From Basidiobolus meristosporus CBS 931.73 (lineage: Eukaryota; Basidiobolomycota; Basidiobolomycetes; Basidiobolales; Basidiobolaceae), in NCBI GenBank assembly GCA_002104905.1, contig MCFE01000104.1, forward strand, positions 62,001 through 126,000: DNA of 64,000 bases, written 5' to 3'. Under the pieces are notes generated by a model. That model had not been told where the DNA came from, made no database searches, and was given only the letters and a program-made list of their open reading frames with translations. Both the position numbers and the translations under genes were made by a program. Below are positions 11,416 to 22,668 of the stretch, one piece after another; the first letter of the stretch is position 1, and each line of letters begins with the position of its first letter.

Positions 11416-12378
11416 ATGTCTCGCTCAATCAACGCAGCCCTTGTGCACACCTTAGGCGAAGCTCCTCGTTACGCTCAAACACTGCTGAAAGGGCCACTGG
11501 AGGATCAAGTTCAGGTTAAAGTGTTGGCCACGGGACTTCACCAACTTGTCCGTTCTCGTGCAAGTGGAAAGCACTATTCTTCTGGTGGTACACTGCCTCT
11601 TATTCCTGGTGTCGATGGAGTTGGCACTCTACCAAGCGGGGAGAAAGTGTACTTTGCTGCGTTTGGCCCTGGTTCAGGTTCTTTTGCAGAATACGTCAAC
11701 GTAAACAAGAAAGAGTATATCCCGATTCCTCAGGACGCCGATCCCGCCACCATTGCTGCCCTTGTAAATCCCGCCATGTCCTCTTGGCTTGCCCTCAACT
11801 GTCGGGCTCAACTAAAGCCTGGATTCAGCGTACTGATTCTTGGAGTTACTGGGGCTTCCGGTAAATTGGCTATTCAGGTGGCACGCTGCCTTGGTGCTTC
11901 TAGAATTGTCGGCCTCGGCCGGAACCAAGAAACTCTTGAAGCGCTTCGTTCCTCAGGACTCGACGCAACAGTAGCATTGACTGATGATATCAATGCAACT
12001 AAAGCTAGCATTGCGAAAGAGGCCGCCAATGTAGATATCGTTTTGGATTACCTATGGGGACCTCCAGCACAGTACACCATGGAGGCAATTCTGGCACACC
12101 GTACCGAAGCAGACCAGCGATTGGACTGGGTACAAATTGGAAATATGGCTGGTCCTTCAATGCAGCTTCCAGCAAAGCTTCTCCGCTCATCCAACTTCGT
12201 GGTTTCCGGAAGTGGGATTGGATCAGTCTCTCTCCCAGACATGCTCAAAGAGATTAGTAAATTGGTGGTCGAGTTGTCAACCGGTCGTTTGACTCATCCC
12301 GTAAGTCGCCATCAACTGAGTGATATTGAGAAAGTTTGGAACGCTAAAGAGGCTGATCGCGTTGTTTTCCTCCCCTAA
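11416..12378 (+). CDS. MDR-superfamily NAD(P)H quinone oxidoreductase-like protein
   Basis: Intronless 320 aa medium-chain dehydrogenase/reductase. The GroES-like N-terminal half contains LIPGVDGVGTLPSGE and FGPGSGSFAEYV. The Rossmann half has the nucleotide-binding loop LGVTGASGKLAIQVA, then LGASRIVGLGRN. No set of structural-zinc cysteines is visible, which places it among zinc-free quinone oxidoreductase-like MDRs. The likely reaction is NADPH-dependent reduction of a quinone or enone; the substrate is unknown. The lack of introns in an intron-rich region and the look of the sequence leave open a bacterial origin, but that needs a tree. It is convergent with eIF5, about 135 bp between stops. 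Confidence 0.85.
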   Translation: MSRSINAALVHTLGEAPRYAQTLLKGPLEDQVQVKVLATGLHQLVRSRASGKHYSSGGTLPLIPGVDGVGTLPSGEKVYFAAFGPGSGSFAEYVNVNKKEYIPIPQDADPATIAALVNPAMSSWLALNCRAQLKPGFSVLILGVTGASGKLAIQVARCLGASRIVGLGRNQETLEALRSSGLDATVALTDDINATKASIAKEAANVDIVLDYLWGPPAQYTMEAILAHRTEADQRLDWVQIGNMAGPSMQLPAKLLRSSNFVVSGSGIGSVSLPDMLKEISKLVVELSTGRLTHPVSRHQLSDIEKVWNAKEADRVVFLP

Positions 12379-12513
12379 TTGTATAAAGATAAATGTCCAT
12401 TGAATTTTTGAATTTACACTAGTTATTTATTGGCAATAGTTCACTTAGCAAATAAACGGAAAGTAGTTGATGATATAAGGCATTGTTAAACAAGATATGT
12501 TAGAAATATATCA

Positions 12514-13686
12514 TTATTCTTCATCGCTATCCTCTTCTTCAGCCTCAGCTAACCAGGTGATGAATGGCTCTGCTTTCTTACGGATGTTCTTGCTGGTCTC
12601 TTTGTCAACATACTTCTTGCTTGCCTTGCTTCCCCACTTGATGAAAATTTCTTCGTCTACCAAATCTTCATCATAAAGGGCCTTGAGAATCACAGGGGTT
12701 TTAGGGAGCAAATTCTGGTTGGTAATTCCAATGAGACGCTCTAATCCACCAAGAAGTGCCTTTTGGTCCTTCTCGTTCTTGACCAATTGCTCCAATAGAG
12801 ATGATCTGCTGGCAATTTGCTTGATAATGTCATCATCGAATAGAGCTTGAGCAATAACTTGGACTGCTCTATGTCTCTTGCTCATACCAACTTCTTCCAT
12901 CTTCTCCATGATTTGCTCGTCACTAGCGTCTCTGTTCTCTTCCAACCAGGTTCCGAAGAGCTCGTATGAGCTACCGGATCCTTCATCGTCGTCGTCGTCG
13001 CCAAGAACCAAAGAGGTATTGATGCTAGATTCAAGCTCCTTCATTCTGGCTGCGACAGCCTCTGGGCTAGTATCTTCAGCCCAGTCATCGTCGTCAGCCA
13101 AAAGGGAATCACCGGTAGGAAGCACGGCAACATCGGCGTTAATACGTCTTGTCAATTCGTCGTCAGAGCCCCCATCAGCACCTTCTTCAGTAGAGGGTGG
13201 AGTATTCAATCCACTATCAGCATGACCACGGTTCTTCTTGCCCTTTGTCTCAGGAGGATTCTTCAAGATGTAGGTAGTTAATTTGTGTCTCATATCTACA
13301 TCAGTACGTTGTCCACAAGCTTTACAATCACGAATGATATCATCCTTTGTGATGATCAAGTCAGTTTCGGGGTTTTTGCAAGAACCACATAAGACGAATT
13401 TGTCAATAAAACCGTCGAGCAGTTTTTGGAGCTTCTCGGCATCATGAGCACCGTTGACGATGTATCTGTCGTTCTTGGCTTCGCACTTAACTTGAGCGCC
13501 TAATTCGCAACCAAAGTACTTGGTAGGATAGGCAGGAGGACGGCAAAGGGAGCGTGAAATATCGGTCATGTTGGGAATAACTGTTTTGATACCGTTGCCT
13601 CTTCCTTCGACTTTAGCGAGCAAGCGAGGCATCTTGTAACGGTAGAAAGAATCTTTAACATCTCTGCGAATATTGATTGCGGCCAT
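12514..13686 (-). CDS. TIF5: Translation initiation factor eIF5
   Basis: GTPase-activating protein for eIF2 in start-codon selection. Intronless, 390 aa. The N-terminal domain begins MAAINIRRDVKDSFYRYKMP, with the Arg-15-type residue region required for GAP activity. Then GRGNGIKTVIPNM, PTKYFGCELGAQ, and the C4 zinc ribbon from CGSCKNPETDL to CKACGQRTDVD. An acidic linker leads into a C-terminal W2 HEAT domain (KRHRAVQVIAQALFD, LLEQLVKNEKDQKALL) closing with the aromatic/acidic boxes FITWLAEAEEEDSDEE. Length and order match the family exactly. Confidence 0.97.
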   Translation of the reverse strand: MAAINIRRDVKDSFYRYKMPRLLAKVEGRGNGIKTVIPNMTDISRSLCRPPAYPTKYFGCELGAQVKCEAKNDRYIVNGAHDAEKLQKLLDGFIDKFVLCGSCKNPETDLIITKDDIIRDCKACGQRTDVDMRHKLTTYILKNPPETKGKKNRGHADSGLNTPPSTEEGADGGSDDELTRRINADVAVLPTGDSLLADDDDWAEDTSPEAVAARMKELESSINTSLVLGDDDDDEGSGSSYELFGTWLEENRDASDEQIMEKMEEVGMSKRHRAVQVIAQALFDDDIIKQIASRSSLLEQLVKNEKDQKALLGGLERLIGITNQNLLPKTPVILKALYDEDLVDEEIFIKWGSKASKKYVDKETSKNIRKKAEPFITWLAEAEEEDSDEE

Positions 13687-14405
13687 TTTGTTATAATATC
13701 ACTGGTTTGAAATATACGAGTTGGATAGATGGTCGATTTGAGCGATCTTTAGAGAACCTTCGGGTAGCTGGATGTGTAGAGGTTATTACAACGACAATTT
13801 CTTTCTTTTAGAAAGACGTATAGATAAGAAAGCAGAATGATGACTAGCGTAATCGGAACAAAATAGTGGCTTGTATTCTAGTAATGCCAGGAACATGAAT
13901 TGCTGGAGATGAACTGGGAGTTTAGAGAAGAAACTCTTGGTAGTAAGCAAGGCTTAATCGGAGTGAGATTAGCAAGGAATGCGAAACTATGTGAAGTCAA
14001 CCTAAGGAAGGATACGATTGAGCGTACATAGAAAACATATTATCTTTTATCCCACCCCTAACAATGGCGCAGCATCGGATTTAATCTAAAATTTTCTGAT
14101 TGGTGACTAAGGAGGATTTTTTTTCTGGTACCATCCCTTTTTGCTCGGATCATTCTTGCGACGGATCAAATCTCGTCACCTTTTTGACTACAGCACTCAT
14201 ATTTTTGGGGGAAAGGAGTGGTCTACGCCTGTCTGAGTCGTCCATGAGATCAAGCATGATATCAATTCGATAAATAGGCCAAGTTGATGTAGACAATTAT
14301 GCCATGGGATTGGCTAGATTTAACCTTAATTTAAATCATAGAGTATGCGAGAATGCATGCAATTACATACATTGCCATACACTGTTGAGGGAATTTATTG
14401 ATGAC
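13687..14405. other. Intergenic upstream of eIF5
   Basis: About 0.72 kb covering the eIF5 promoter/leader and the HDA1 3' end. No ORF with family features and no RNA gene seen. Confidence 0.4.
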
Positions 14406-17400
14406 TTAACGGGATTCGATCCAGCTTATGACGTTGTTCATGATTTGTTGATCAAGCCGTTTAAGTGTATTTATAGGCAACTCGGTACGGACTCCTTTTA
14501 AACATTCGTTTAGTATTAAGTATGCTTCGAATCCATAGAACAGACTCTTACCGTATGGATGGAGGGATCCATATGAAGGATCATCCCCATAGAGTTCGAT
14601 AGAGATAGGGTGGACTAACACATACGAATTCTGAATCACATCTCATGTTAGCCAAAATGCCACACTGTTTGATTATATTCTACCGCTACCTCTTTGTACC
14701 ACGCGTTCTTGTTGAGTGGGACGCTTGAGATCGTTTGCCCGGGCAGCATTACAAAGTACGCACTTTTGTTTTCGATATCTGGCAATGGTATCAATAGGTC
14801 GGTATGTCAGGGATAGTGAAAGTTGGGAATCTATGGAATTACCTGAATTCGTAATCAAATTGGTGGTTGCCACGGTGCCGTATCCAGTGGCGACAAAAAC
14901 GAGTTTGGCACTAGTGGGCCTTCATATGTTACAAATTAGGTGAGTGTCCCTGTCTTAGGAAAAACGACCTACATACCGAATATGTCTATTCCAAATGTGC
15001 ATATAAAGTCTATCAACGATTGCTTTGTCATCGTCTTGGAATCCATCCTAACAATTCGCTTTAGTTTGCGGTGAATGGAGCTGCCAACCAAAACATCCAT
15101 ACCAAACTTGGAATGTTAATATCTATCAGCTCCCAGTTCTTAGCCAGTATCTTCCCATCGAACTTATTGATGACGTCGATCTAACGAGGGGTGGGGTTAG
15201 TTGAATTGGACAGTAAACGTACCGAAAACATCAAAGCGTACTAGATCTGATTCTTGTTGAGTGAAATTCTCGGGGTTATTCCTGTAAGAGGCCAGTTAAT
15301 TCACGAGCAAAGGCAAAGATTCATGAGATATCCACAAACATATCATGAATAAAAACAACGATCACATCTGCTCCACTGGTCATTCCGCTAAAGTAGAGCC
15401 ATGTTAGTGAGGATCGTCTCTATGTGACTGGTGTAGTGCTTGCCTATAGAACACTTCTTCTCGGAATAGATCAGGCACATTAGCTCCATTAATAGGAAGC
15501 TTGAGCAAACCGTACTCGTCCATTAGTAGTTCAGATCTTTCTTTGGAGAGACCTAACAGGCAAAATAGCTTCTTAGATACAAATCAGTTGGATATACAAC
15601 AATACCAATCCCTACTTTCTCTTTGCAAGAGTCTTGCACTGGATATTTCTTTTAAATGCGAGGTCAGTTGCAATCATTTGCTTGGTGAGTTTGAACAGCA
15701 ACATATCTTACCAGAATTCAAATAAGATACGTGTAAACTCGAGCTTTCCAAAGAATTCCAATATTTTGCTTGAGCTTGAATAACTTTCTGAGTAATTTCT
15801 ATACATTTGGTGCTCGGAACAAGTGATCCCAGTGCTGGCGGATCCTCTCCTGTTAAGACCTTGACACATTCTAACGCTGAGGCGGAGGTTACGTCGACAT
15901 TATAACCGCCCTAACATGACAACCAGTCACTATTTGTGCCACCCATTGCTGACAACCGCGAAAAGCCATACCTCCAAAACTAAAGCCAGCTTTCCTCCAG
16001 CAAGCGATTTGAGCATGCATGTCATATGGGCGTATCCAGCAGGGGTGACAAGGCAATTGCCAGTCTGATCTCCTGTGTTGGGGTGAATCAATAAGCCATA
16101 AAGGATCATGAATTTGCAAACGAATGGTACCTGCTCCAGCATCGAAGCCAGCGGCAACTATGTGCAACGAGGGTGTCAGTAACTGGTTCTTAACACTTTT
16201 GCATTTATATATAGACTCACCAATTACGATCTCTGGGGCAAACTCATAGGCGACAGGCATTAAAAGGTTATTGAATACATGAAGATAATCACCATCACCC
16301 ATTCCCGAACAGGGCCAGGGCACATTAATGTTTCTATCGATCCTTGTTAGTGATATTTGTAATACAAAGATACTACCAGTCACTCACCTGCCTTTGGCCT
16401 CTCCTTCACCAATGATATGATGAGCAGCGGCAATATCGTAGGGATAAAACTTGGATTCATCGTATCGATGTATGGAAATATATAATACATTTGGGTCTGA
16501 TAAAAATACTTTCTGGATCCCGTTGCCTGACAAACACAATCAATATGTCTGAGGCATAATGATGAGGATGATAAAACGTTTCCTACCGTGGTGAATATCC
16601 CTTTAAGCAAATAGCGTTCGTATTGTGAGTTTAAATATTGTGAGCCAAGCAAAAGAGTTTACTTACCAATCCACAATTAGAATCCTCTTAGCCTTGTGTT
16701 GTTGTTGCAGATACCGGGCAGCAATTGCCTATAGTAAAATAGTCAGATTTGGTTTTCAATGTTTGCCAGAAAATGGAATATCGCTTACTATATTATTATA
16801 AAGGCAATATCCCCTATGTGAGGTGGCATGTCAGTGTGTGTATGTATGTTATTTCATAATTATGATGAGTATCTCTTACATGGCCTAAAGCAAAATAGAA
16901 ATCATCTTAGTATGTTATGAAAGCCAAGAAACGTCACTGGGTGACTTACCTTTTCGGGCTCAGCATGGTGACCCCTATATTTTGAAAGGTTTTTGTTTAG
17001 ACACCAAAACTCATCCAAGGAGATAACTTATACGTACGGTGGCCTGATGATTGCGAACCCATTTTTGACAATGCCCTTATAAACTGTTCTACAAAGTTCT
17101 ATAACACCACCGCTGGCGATTCTCGCACAGTGTGCAGATTCAGTGTTCAAGTAGACCGAATCATAACTGCTTGAAAGCGCCTTTAGCCCTTGCAAAGAAA
17201 GATCTGAAAGGAGATTTTGTGTGAGGTAGCGTATGAAAAAGAATTATCACTATTGTCAGATTCTATACCAGCAGAGTTTGTGAGCGCTTCATGATAGTCG
17301 GCAGAATGAACCAAGAGAATTTCTTCTTTTGTGGCCTCTCTTGCTGATATCCGAACACACTTTGTCAGAATACCCTCGTCCTGGATAACCTTGAATATCT

Positions 17401-17599
17401 TCCAAATCCGTTGGGAATTTTCAAGCTGTCCCGCATCCGAATCAACTGGGGTGTGAAACCGTAGTCGAACGTCATAAACTATTCCAGTTGCGAACCTGGA
17501 TACGTATTCCAACGGACCAGAATCTATTTTTTGCTTCTTGCCTTCGCTACGAGAAGATCGCGAACTGGGTCGCATTTTTGCATTAAAAGTGTCAGTCAT
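14406..17599 (-). CDS. HDA1: Class II histone deacetylase HDA1 (HDAC + Arb2 domains), microexon-rich
   Basis: Zinc-dependent deacetylase of the Hda1/Clr3 type, a nuclear co-repressor. Exon 1 from 17599 encodes [25 protein letters not shown]-like [12 protein letters not shown] and [13 protein letters not shown]. Later exons join to give [88 protein letters not shown] and LVLEGGYN. All catalytic His/Asp/Tyr positions are therefore present. The C-terminal half carries an Arb2-like region ([42 protein letters not shown]) and ends with PTLKRLDQ-type sequence before the stop at 14406. More than ten exons are needed, including ones of 5, 14 and 25 nt. The middle Arb2 exon joins are uncertain. Confidence 0.88.
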
Positions 17600-18198
17600 T
17601 TAGCACAGCAATTGTCTGGCGACATCTCGTTAATATTGTTGTTTTGCTAGTTCAAATTGACGAAACAAATCACGATCTAAATGCGGTAAAAAGCAATGAA
17701 GCATAGGGATTTTGGTAGATCTCATTCATATCATTTCCGAAAGCTGCTACACCTTATCGTATTGACAAAAGTTCACCCGAAACTCAGGCACTATTTATGT
17801 GATTTGGTATTCTAGTTTCACATTATACGAAGTGGTTTATATATTCATTACACATTCAATATACTATGATTGAGACTTGGTATCCCGAGACAATGGTGGC
17901 ACCACGTTATGAGAAGCACCATAAGACCACGCAGTTCTAATTGCAATGGAGTGAACAAGCAGTCTAACCCCAATATGCCGAAATAAACGCCAATCATTAT
18001 TGGCAGAGTCGAATACTGTAGTAGACCGAACATTGCTATACTAAAGAAAGATAGTCTGCCTGGCGTGGATTTAGATTCAATGTGCTTGCCATAATAGGGC
18101 CGAAGTTGTCACCAATAATACATAGGGAACACTCTCCAGCAATTGTTTATATATATATATCTGCGCCGGACTCCATCACCATTCTATGCATTCTGGAT
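17600..18198. other. Divergent promoter between HDA1 and MCU
   Basis: About 0.6 kb shared upstream region. No recognisable gene; small ORFs on both strands lack family features. Confidence 0.4.
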
Positions 18199-19390
18199 AT
18201 GTTGGCTTTGCAACGATGCTTCATAAACAAGCCCTCAATCAGGATCAGCTACCCTCTTGGTTTTAAAATATCTTTTGGTACTGGACATGTGCATAGATTT
18301 CTCCCTTGTCAACACCTGAGCCATACCTCATATGCAGAGAATGCTACATCTGTCGATGAAAAGTTGGGGGATTTTCGACCTGTATACCTAAATCGAAACC
18401 AACAACCACCAAGTATCGACTTACCGACGGAGATTCAATCATTTGGCCAAGGTAACCCACAGCTCATTAGAATACCAACACCAGAATATGCTAACACTAT
18501 ATACAGGGGAAATATCATTTAATATGGATGATGAAAATCCCATACTTATCGTAAACCGGGTGTTCTCAGAAGTAGCTGGAGCTGCCTTCCCTGTTAGTCT
18601 GAACTCTTCACTCTCAATGTTGGCATATCAGATTAAGGAGGAGTATCCACAATTGACAGATGTTGCTTTTTATGAAATTGGCCCAGATTTTCGGCCTTCT
18701 ATCAAGTATTCAAGGCACTTCAGGCTAAAAGATCTAATCCGAAGCGCTATGCACAATCCGCACAAGGGCTTCTTTATCTCGCTAAACAGCAGCACCCTTT
18801 TCGTTGGCATCCCTACCTTCCAAGGTTCGACCTTTACTGTTCCTAGTTTGGCATTTACACTGACTCTAATCCTTATTTCAGAGCGAACGCACAAACTGAT
18901 TCACCATATATCCTCTATTGATAAGAGGCTGGAGCCCTTGAGTAGGCTGAAAGAAACATGTGACACGCTCGCTGAGAAGACGAACAAGAATCTCATCCGA
19001 GGAGGCATGCTAGGTCTTTGCTCTTACTTTGGGTTCATGGCAAAACTTACTTGGTGGGATTATGGTTGGGATGGTGAGGTTTGATATGTATATATATGAT
19101 AATTCGTAAGTGATTTCAGTATTGATATACCCTTCAAAAAAGTTATGGAGCCGTTTTCATATTTCACTGGAGTAGGAGTGGGGATATTTGGTTATCTCTA
19201 TTTCCTAATAACCAAGAAGGATTACTCCTACACCTCTATCACGAAACACGCGGCAGACCGCCGTCAAATGGCTCTTTATACAGAGCATGGCCTCGATCTT
19301 AATGAGTACCAAGCTTTGCGCACGCAGCGGGATGAGATTAGTGCACGAATCGAGAGCATAAAAAGGGAATATGAGAGTTACTATCGCTAA
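18199..19390 (+). CDS. MCU: Mitochondrial calcium uniporter pore subunit
   Basis: Inner-membrane Ca2+ channel subunit. Exons 18199-18451, 18507-19073 and 19143-19390 join in phase to 355 aa. The N-terminus (MLALQRCFINKPSIRIS) is basic and Ser-rich, like a mitochondrial presequence. A matrix beta-grasp-like N-terminal domain follows (NPILIVNRVFSEV, LSMLAYQIKEEYPQ). Then come coiled coil 1 (IDKRLEPLSRLKETCDTL), TM1 (GGMLGLCSYFGFMAKLTWW), the selectivity-filter motif WDVMEPFSYF made across the second splice, TM2 (GVGVGIFGYLYFLIT), and coiled coil 2. The filter Asp and Glu are present, with Val in place of the usual Ile. Upstream ATGs at 18082 give no plausible presequence. MICU or EMRE partners are not in the window. 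Confidence 0.94.
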
Positions 19391-19505
19391 TCTCCTACTC
19401 GTCGCCGCATCGAGCGTACAAAAGACACAGATATATCGAATGAGCTAATAAATGAACTGCTTTGGAATATATTATTGGTGTTTATTGGAAACGAAAATCA
19501 TGAAC

Positions 19506-19923
19506 TTAAGATTCCATCAATTCACGAAGACGACGGACAGTGCTTCTGACGGTAGCGGCAGCAGTGGTGGAAACGGTCCAAGCACCGCCAGCCATCACCT
19601 TGCGGCAACCACGACATTCCCAGATACCAACAGATTGGCGCTTAACGGCGTCCTAATTATGATGGGCGTTTTGTGAGAAACTATGCTCGTTACGTAAGTA
19701 CTTCTGCATCAACTAACCTTTCCACAGAAGGTGCAAGTGTATTTGGCGTGTTGAGTGATTTCCATCTTCTTAACTTGCTTTCTGAGGGAGGCACCATAAC
19801 GGGTACCGTATTTACCGACAACTCCAACCTTTTTAGTACGTTTGGCCTACATTCAACGACGTCTTAATATGGCTGGTCGAATAGATGGATGTAATGTTCA
19901 TCCAAATTCACATCACTTACCAT
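19506..19923 (-). CDS. RPL43: 60S ribosomal protein eL43 (L37a)
   Basis: Large-subunit zinc-ribbon ribosomal protein. Exon 1 is just ATG (19923-19921) followed by GTAAGT. Exon 2 encodes [37 protein letters not shown] and TFCGK. Exon 3 encodes [23 protein letters not shown] and ends RLRELMES before the stop at 19506. The four zinc cysteines are CTFC and CRGC. It is convergent with MCU, about 115 bp between stops. Confidence 0.95.
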
Positions 19924-20194
19924 TGGAATAGATGGTAGAAGACAAAGGAAAAAAGGAGGGGACTTCGGAGCGGTATCGAAGTTTTGATAAATCTTACTTA
20001 TTTTTTTCGATCATGACTGATCCTTTTTTTCCTATGATCTGGGATCTAACATGACTTGATCAGCACATAATATTGGGTTGGCAAGTGATTATATTTATAC
20101 AACAGAGATTTGGTGAGTAAAAGGCGTGGGTAATTAGATACATGAGAAAGTGCACATTATACAAAGAGGGGAGGAAACAAGGAAATGCCGTAAA

Positions 20195-21571
20195 TTAATA
20201 AGCCATCTCGTCCCAGAGCTCATCAGATATATTGGGGCAACCTTTGAACTGCAATTCCAGGTTTGGGTACTGCTTGCTAATTCTACGAACATCCTCGTCT
20301 TCTAGATCCTGCATGCCGGATATGTCTAGAGAACGAAACTCCACTAAATTGGTGGGTATCTCTTCAATGGCCTCTCGTGTTATGCGTAAACAGTACCCTA
20401 GCTTCAGATTTTGCAGTTGGTGACATTTGCCAAATAGTACTTTGGCTGAAACGTCGGTAATTCTGGGACAAGACGTTAAATCTATGCTTCTAACGTTGGG
20501 TAGCGAGTTTGCAATGGAAATGATGCCCGCGTCTAAAATATTGTCACAGTAGGCCATGGACAATTGTTCAATCTCCGAGCATTGTGTAGCAAGAGCTGAA
20601 ACAGACCGGCTGGTAACTCCGCTACAATATGACATATCAACTGCCTTTAACTTTTTGCAGTGTTGCGCAAGAGCCAATATGCCAGAGTCAGAGACGGAAC
20701 TTGATGCCACATCCAGGTTCGTTAGTTGAGAGGCATGTCGAACTAACTCGATTATAGTGTTATCAGTCAGTATGTACACGTTGTTGAGGTTGAGATGGCG
20801 TAGTCTTCCGCCGTGTAACGCTATTTTCTGTACAATCGAGCGGGTAACTCTGCAATACTCAAGCTGAAGGGATTCAAACTCTCTACCAACATCAAACATT
20901 TTCTCCAGGTTTTGCTTGGTGATATTCTGACAATGACTAAGATCCAATGAAGTCAGTTTGGGGCAACCTTGAACAATATGGGGGAGTGAGGAACCGTCTA
21001 TGAAGCAAAGTTTGACGCTCAATGTATGCAAGTCTGGGCAACCCTCAGCTAGCCCGGATAATGCCAAGTCAGTGATAGAAGTACAACCAGCGATAGATAG
21101 ACTTTTTAGTTTTGTGCAGCGAGAGCTAATTGCGCGTATAGTTGCGTCAGTGAGTTTGTAGCAGTTTGTTACGTCAATCTTGCGGAGGTTGATGCAGGTA
21201 GAAGCAATAACTTGAACTAAGGAATCTCTGACAAGTATTTGGGCGGTCTGACAGGTAGAAAAGTCAATTTCCTCAATTAGGGGCCCATAGTTTCGAATGG
21301 TGTATGAGGGTGGTAAAAAGGACAATTTCGTTTCAGGAACAGCTTTGCGGATCAAATTGTACCAATTCTCACGAGCCCGATGTTTCCGAGAGCTAACGAG
21401 AGCTCTGTTTATGCATTCAATTCTACGAGTTGAGGTAGGCTTCACAGATTTCCAAAGAATGGAGGCTGCTACGCAATTCCAATCAGTGCATACCAAAACG
21501 CAGGTGTGAAGCTCGCCAGGGTTCTCCAAGTAAGAAAATATTTGCGAAAGTAATTCAGGAGGTAGAAACAT
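20195..21571 (-). CDS. F-box / leucine-rich-repeat protein
   Basis: Intronless 458 aa FBXL-type protein, the likely substrate receptor of an SCF ubiquitin ligase. The F-box lies at the very N-terminus (LPPELLSQIFSYLENPGELH, then CVLVCTDWNCVAASILWKSV). It is followed by about a dozen cysteine-containing LRRs with the pattern LxSLxIAGCxxITD, for example LKSLSIAGCTSITD, LTSLDLSHCQNITK, VRSIDLTSCPRITD and LQNLKLGYCLRIT. The repeats resemble GRR1/AMN1/FBXL2-type proteins, but the protein is far shorter than yeast Grr1. No CaaX box is visible at the end (DELWDEMAY). Substrate unknown. Confidence 0.88.
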   Translation of the reverse strand: MFLPPELLSQIFSYLENPGELHTCVLVCTDWNCVAASILWKSVKPTSTRRIECINRALVSSRKHRARENWYNLIRKAVPETKLSFLPPSYTIRNYGPLIEEIDFSTCQTAQILVRDSLVQVIASTCINLRKIDVTNCYKLTDATIRAISSRCTKLKSLSIAGCTSITDLALSGLAEGCPDLHTLSVKLCFIDGSSLPHIVQGCPKLTSLDLSHCQNITKQNLEKMFDVGREFESLQLEYCRVTRSIVQKIALHGGRLRHLNLNNVYILTDNTIIELVRHASQLTNLDVASSSVSDSGILALAQHCKKLKAVDMSYCSGVTSRSVSALATQCSEIEQLSMAYCDNILDAGIISIANSLPNVRSIDLTSCPRITDVSAKVLFGKCHQLQNLKLGYCLRITREAIEEIPTNLVEFRSLDISGMQDLEDEDVRRISKQYPNLELQFKGCPNISDELWDEMAY

Positions 21572-22668
21572 GACTACTACTGGCCTCTATTAGAGCTTCA
21601 CAATTATAAAAGACTAGAGTATAACGATAATGAAGAGCTGGAGGGCAAGGAAGGCGTTTATATCTTCGTTTCCGTTCGATATTGCTATTAAATGAGGCTA
21701 TTTTATTTTCTCGATAACATGGGATATTACAGAAAATGATGGCAATTTTCGCCCGATATATCCTATCTATATTGTCTGATTACAGATTTCAAATAAGCTT
21801 TGATATGCTACGATGGTCGTGTGACTAACTCTTGCAAGAAGCAGAACATCCGATCACGCCAAACCGGATGTGTTATCACCATATTTGTACGTATGATGAG
21901 CCAGTTTCTTTTTCCATCAGGATCAAATATATAATCGCAACTCCATAAGTATCGCTACTGTTTTGGAACTCTGATCAGGTGGATTGCCACCCAATACGAT
22001 TATTCCGTAGTCTCTGCCAGCCCCAATAGATTATCGTAATAGTTACTGCGCGTGTCCATCTCTCCACCATGGTCTTCAGGTGTGTGTGTTCATAGCTCTC
22101 CGCTGTAGTCTTGATTAGGCAAGCAGGTCTAGTTTCACTTCATTACGCGGATGGCAATGTACGACTTATTATACAAGAAGTGTTGATGGTTGTTTGGGTT
22201 GAGTCCTAACTTGCCGAAATCGAAAACAATCATCTGCAAAAGAGTTGTGCATGATGATGATTGCTTCTGCATCCGCACGCATGCCGGATAAATAGTTGCA
22301 ATGACAGTAGACATTTGGGAGTTCGAAGCGCATCATTTATGTTATTTCCTTGGGATTTTCTCCAACAATTGTTAGAGAAACCCCGACATGACATGGCATG
22401 AGTTATTACCAGGCTCAAACTTACAAAACAGCTACACATCCGCATCCTTCTTTCCTCTGTATTCATTTTGCTCTCAAACAACATTTTTATAGACCGATTG
22501 CGCTGCTTCTTGTCGATTTTGTATTAGCAAGCTATCCCGTCCTCCCAATTTCCTGCAAAAAAGAGTGCAGTAGAGAATTGAATATTGCTCCTTTATGAAA
22601 TCTAGTTGATTCTCCTTCTTGGACACTCACTTTCGTGTCAAAAGTCAACTCTCCTTTTTGACAGCATC
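21572..22668. other. Divergent promoter, F-box gene and SH3 membrane-protein gene
   Basis: About 1.1 kb, AT-rich, with no recognised gene. The ATG at 22606, in frame with the SH3 gene, may be the start or part of the leader. Confidence 0.4.
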
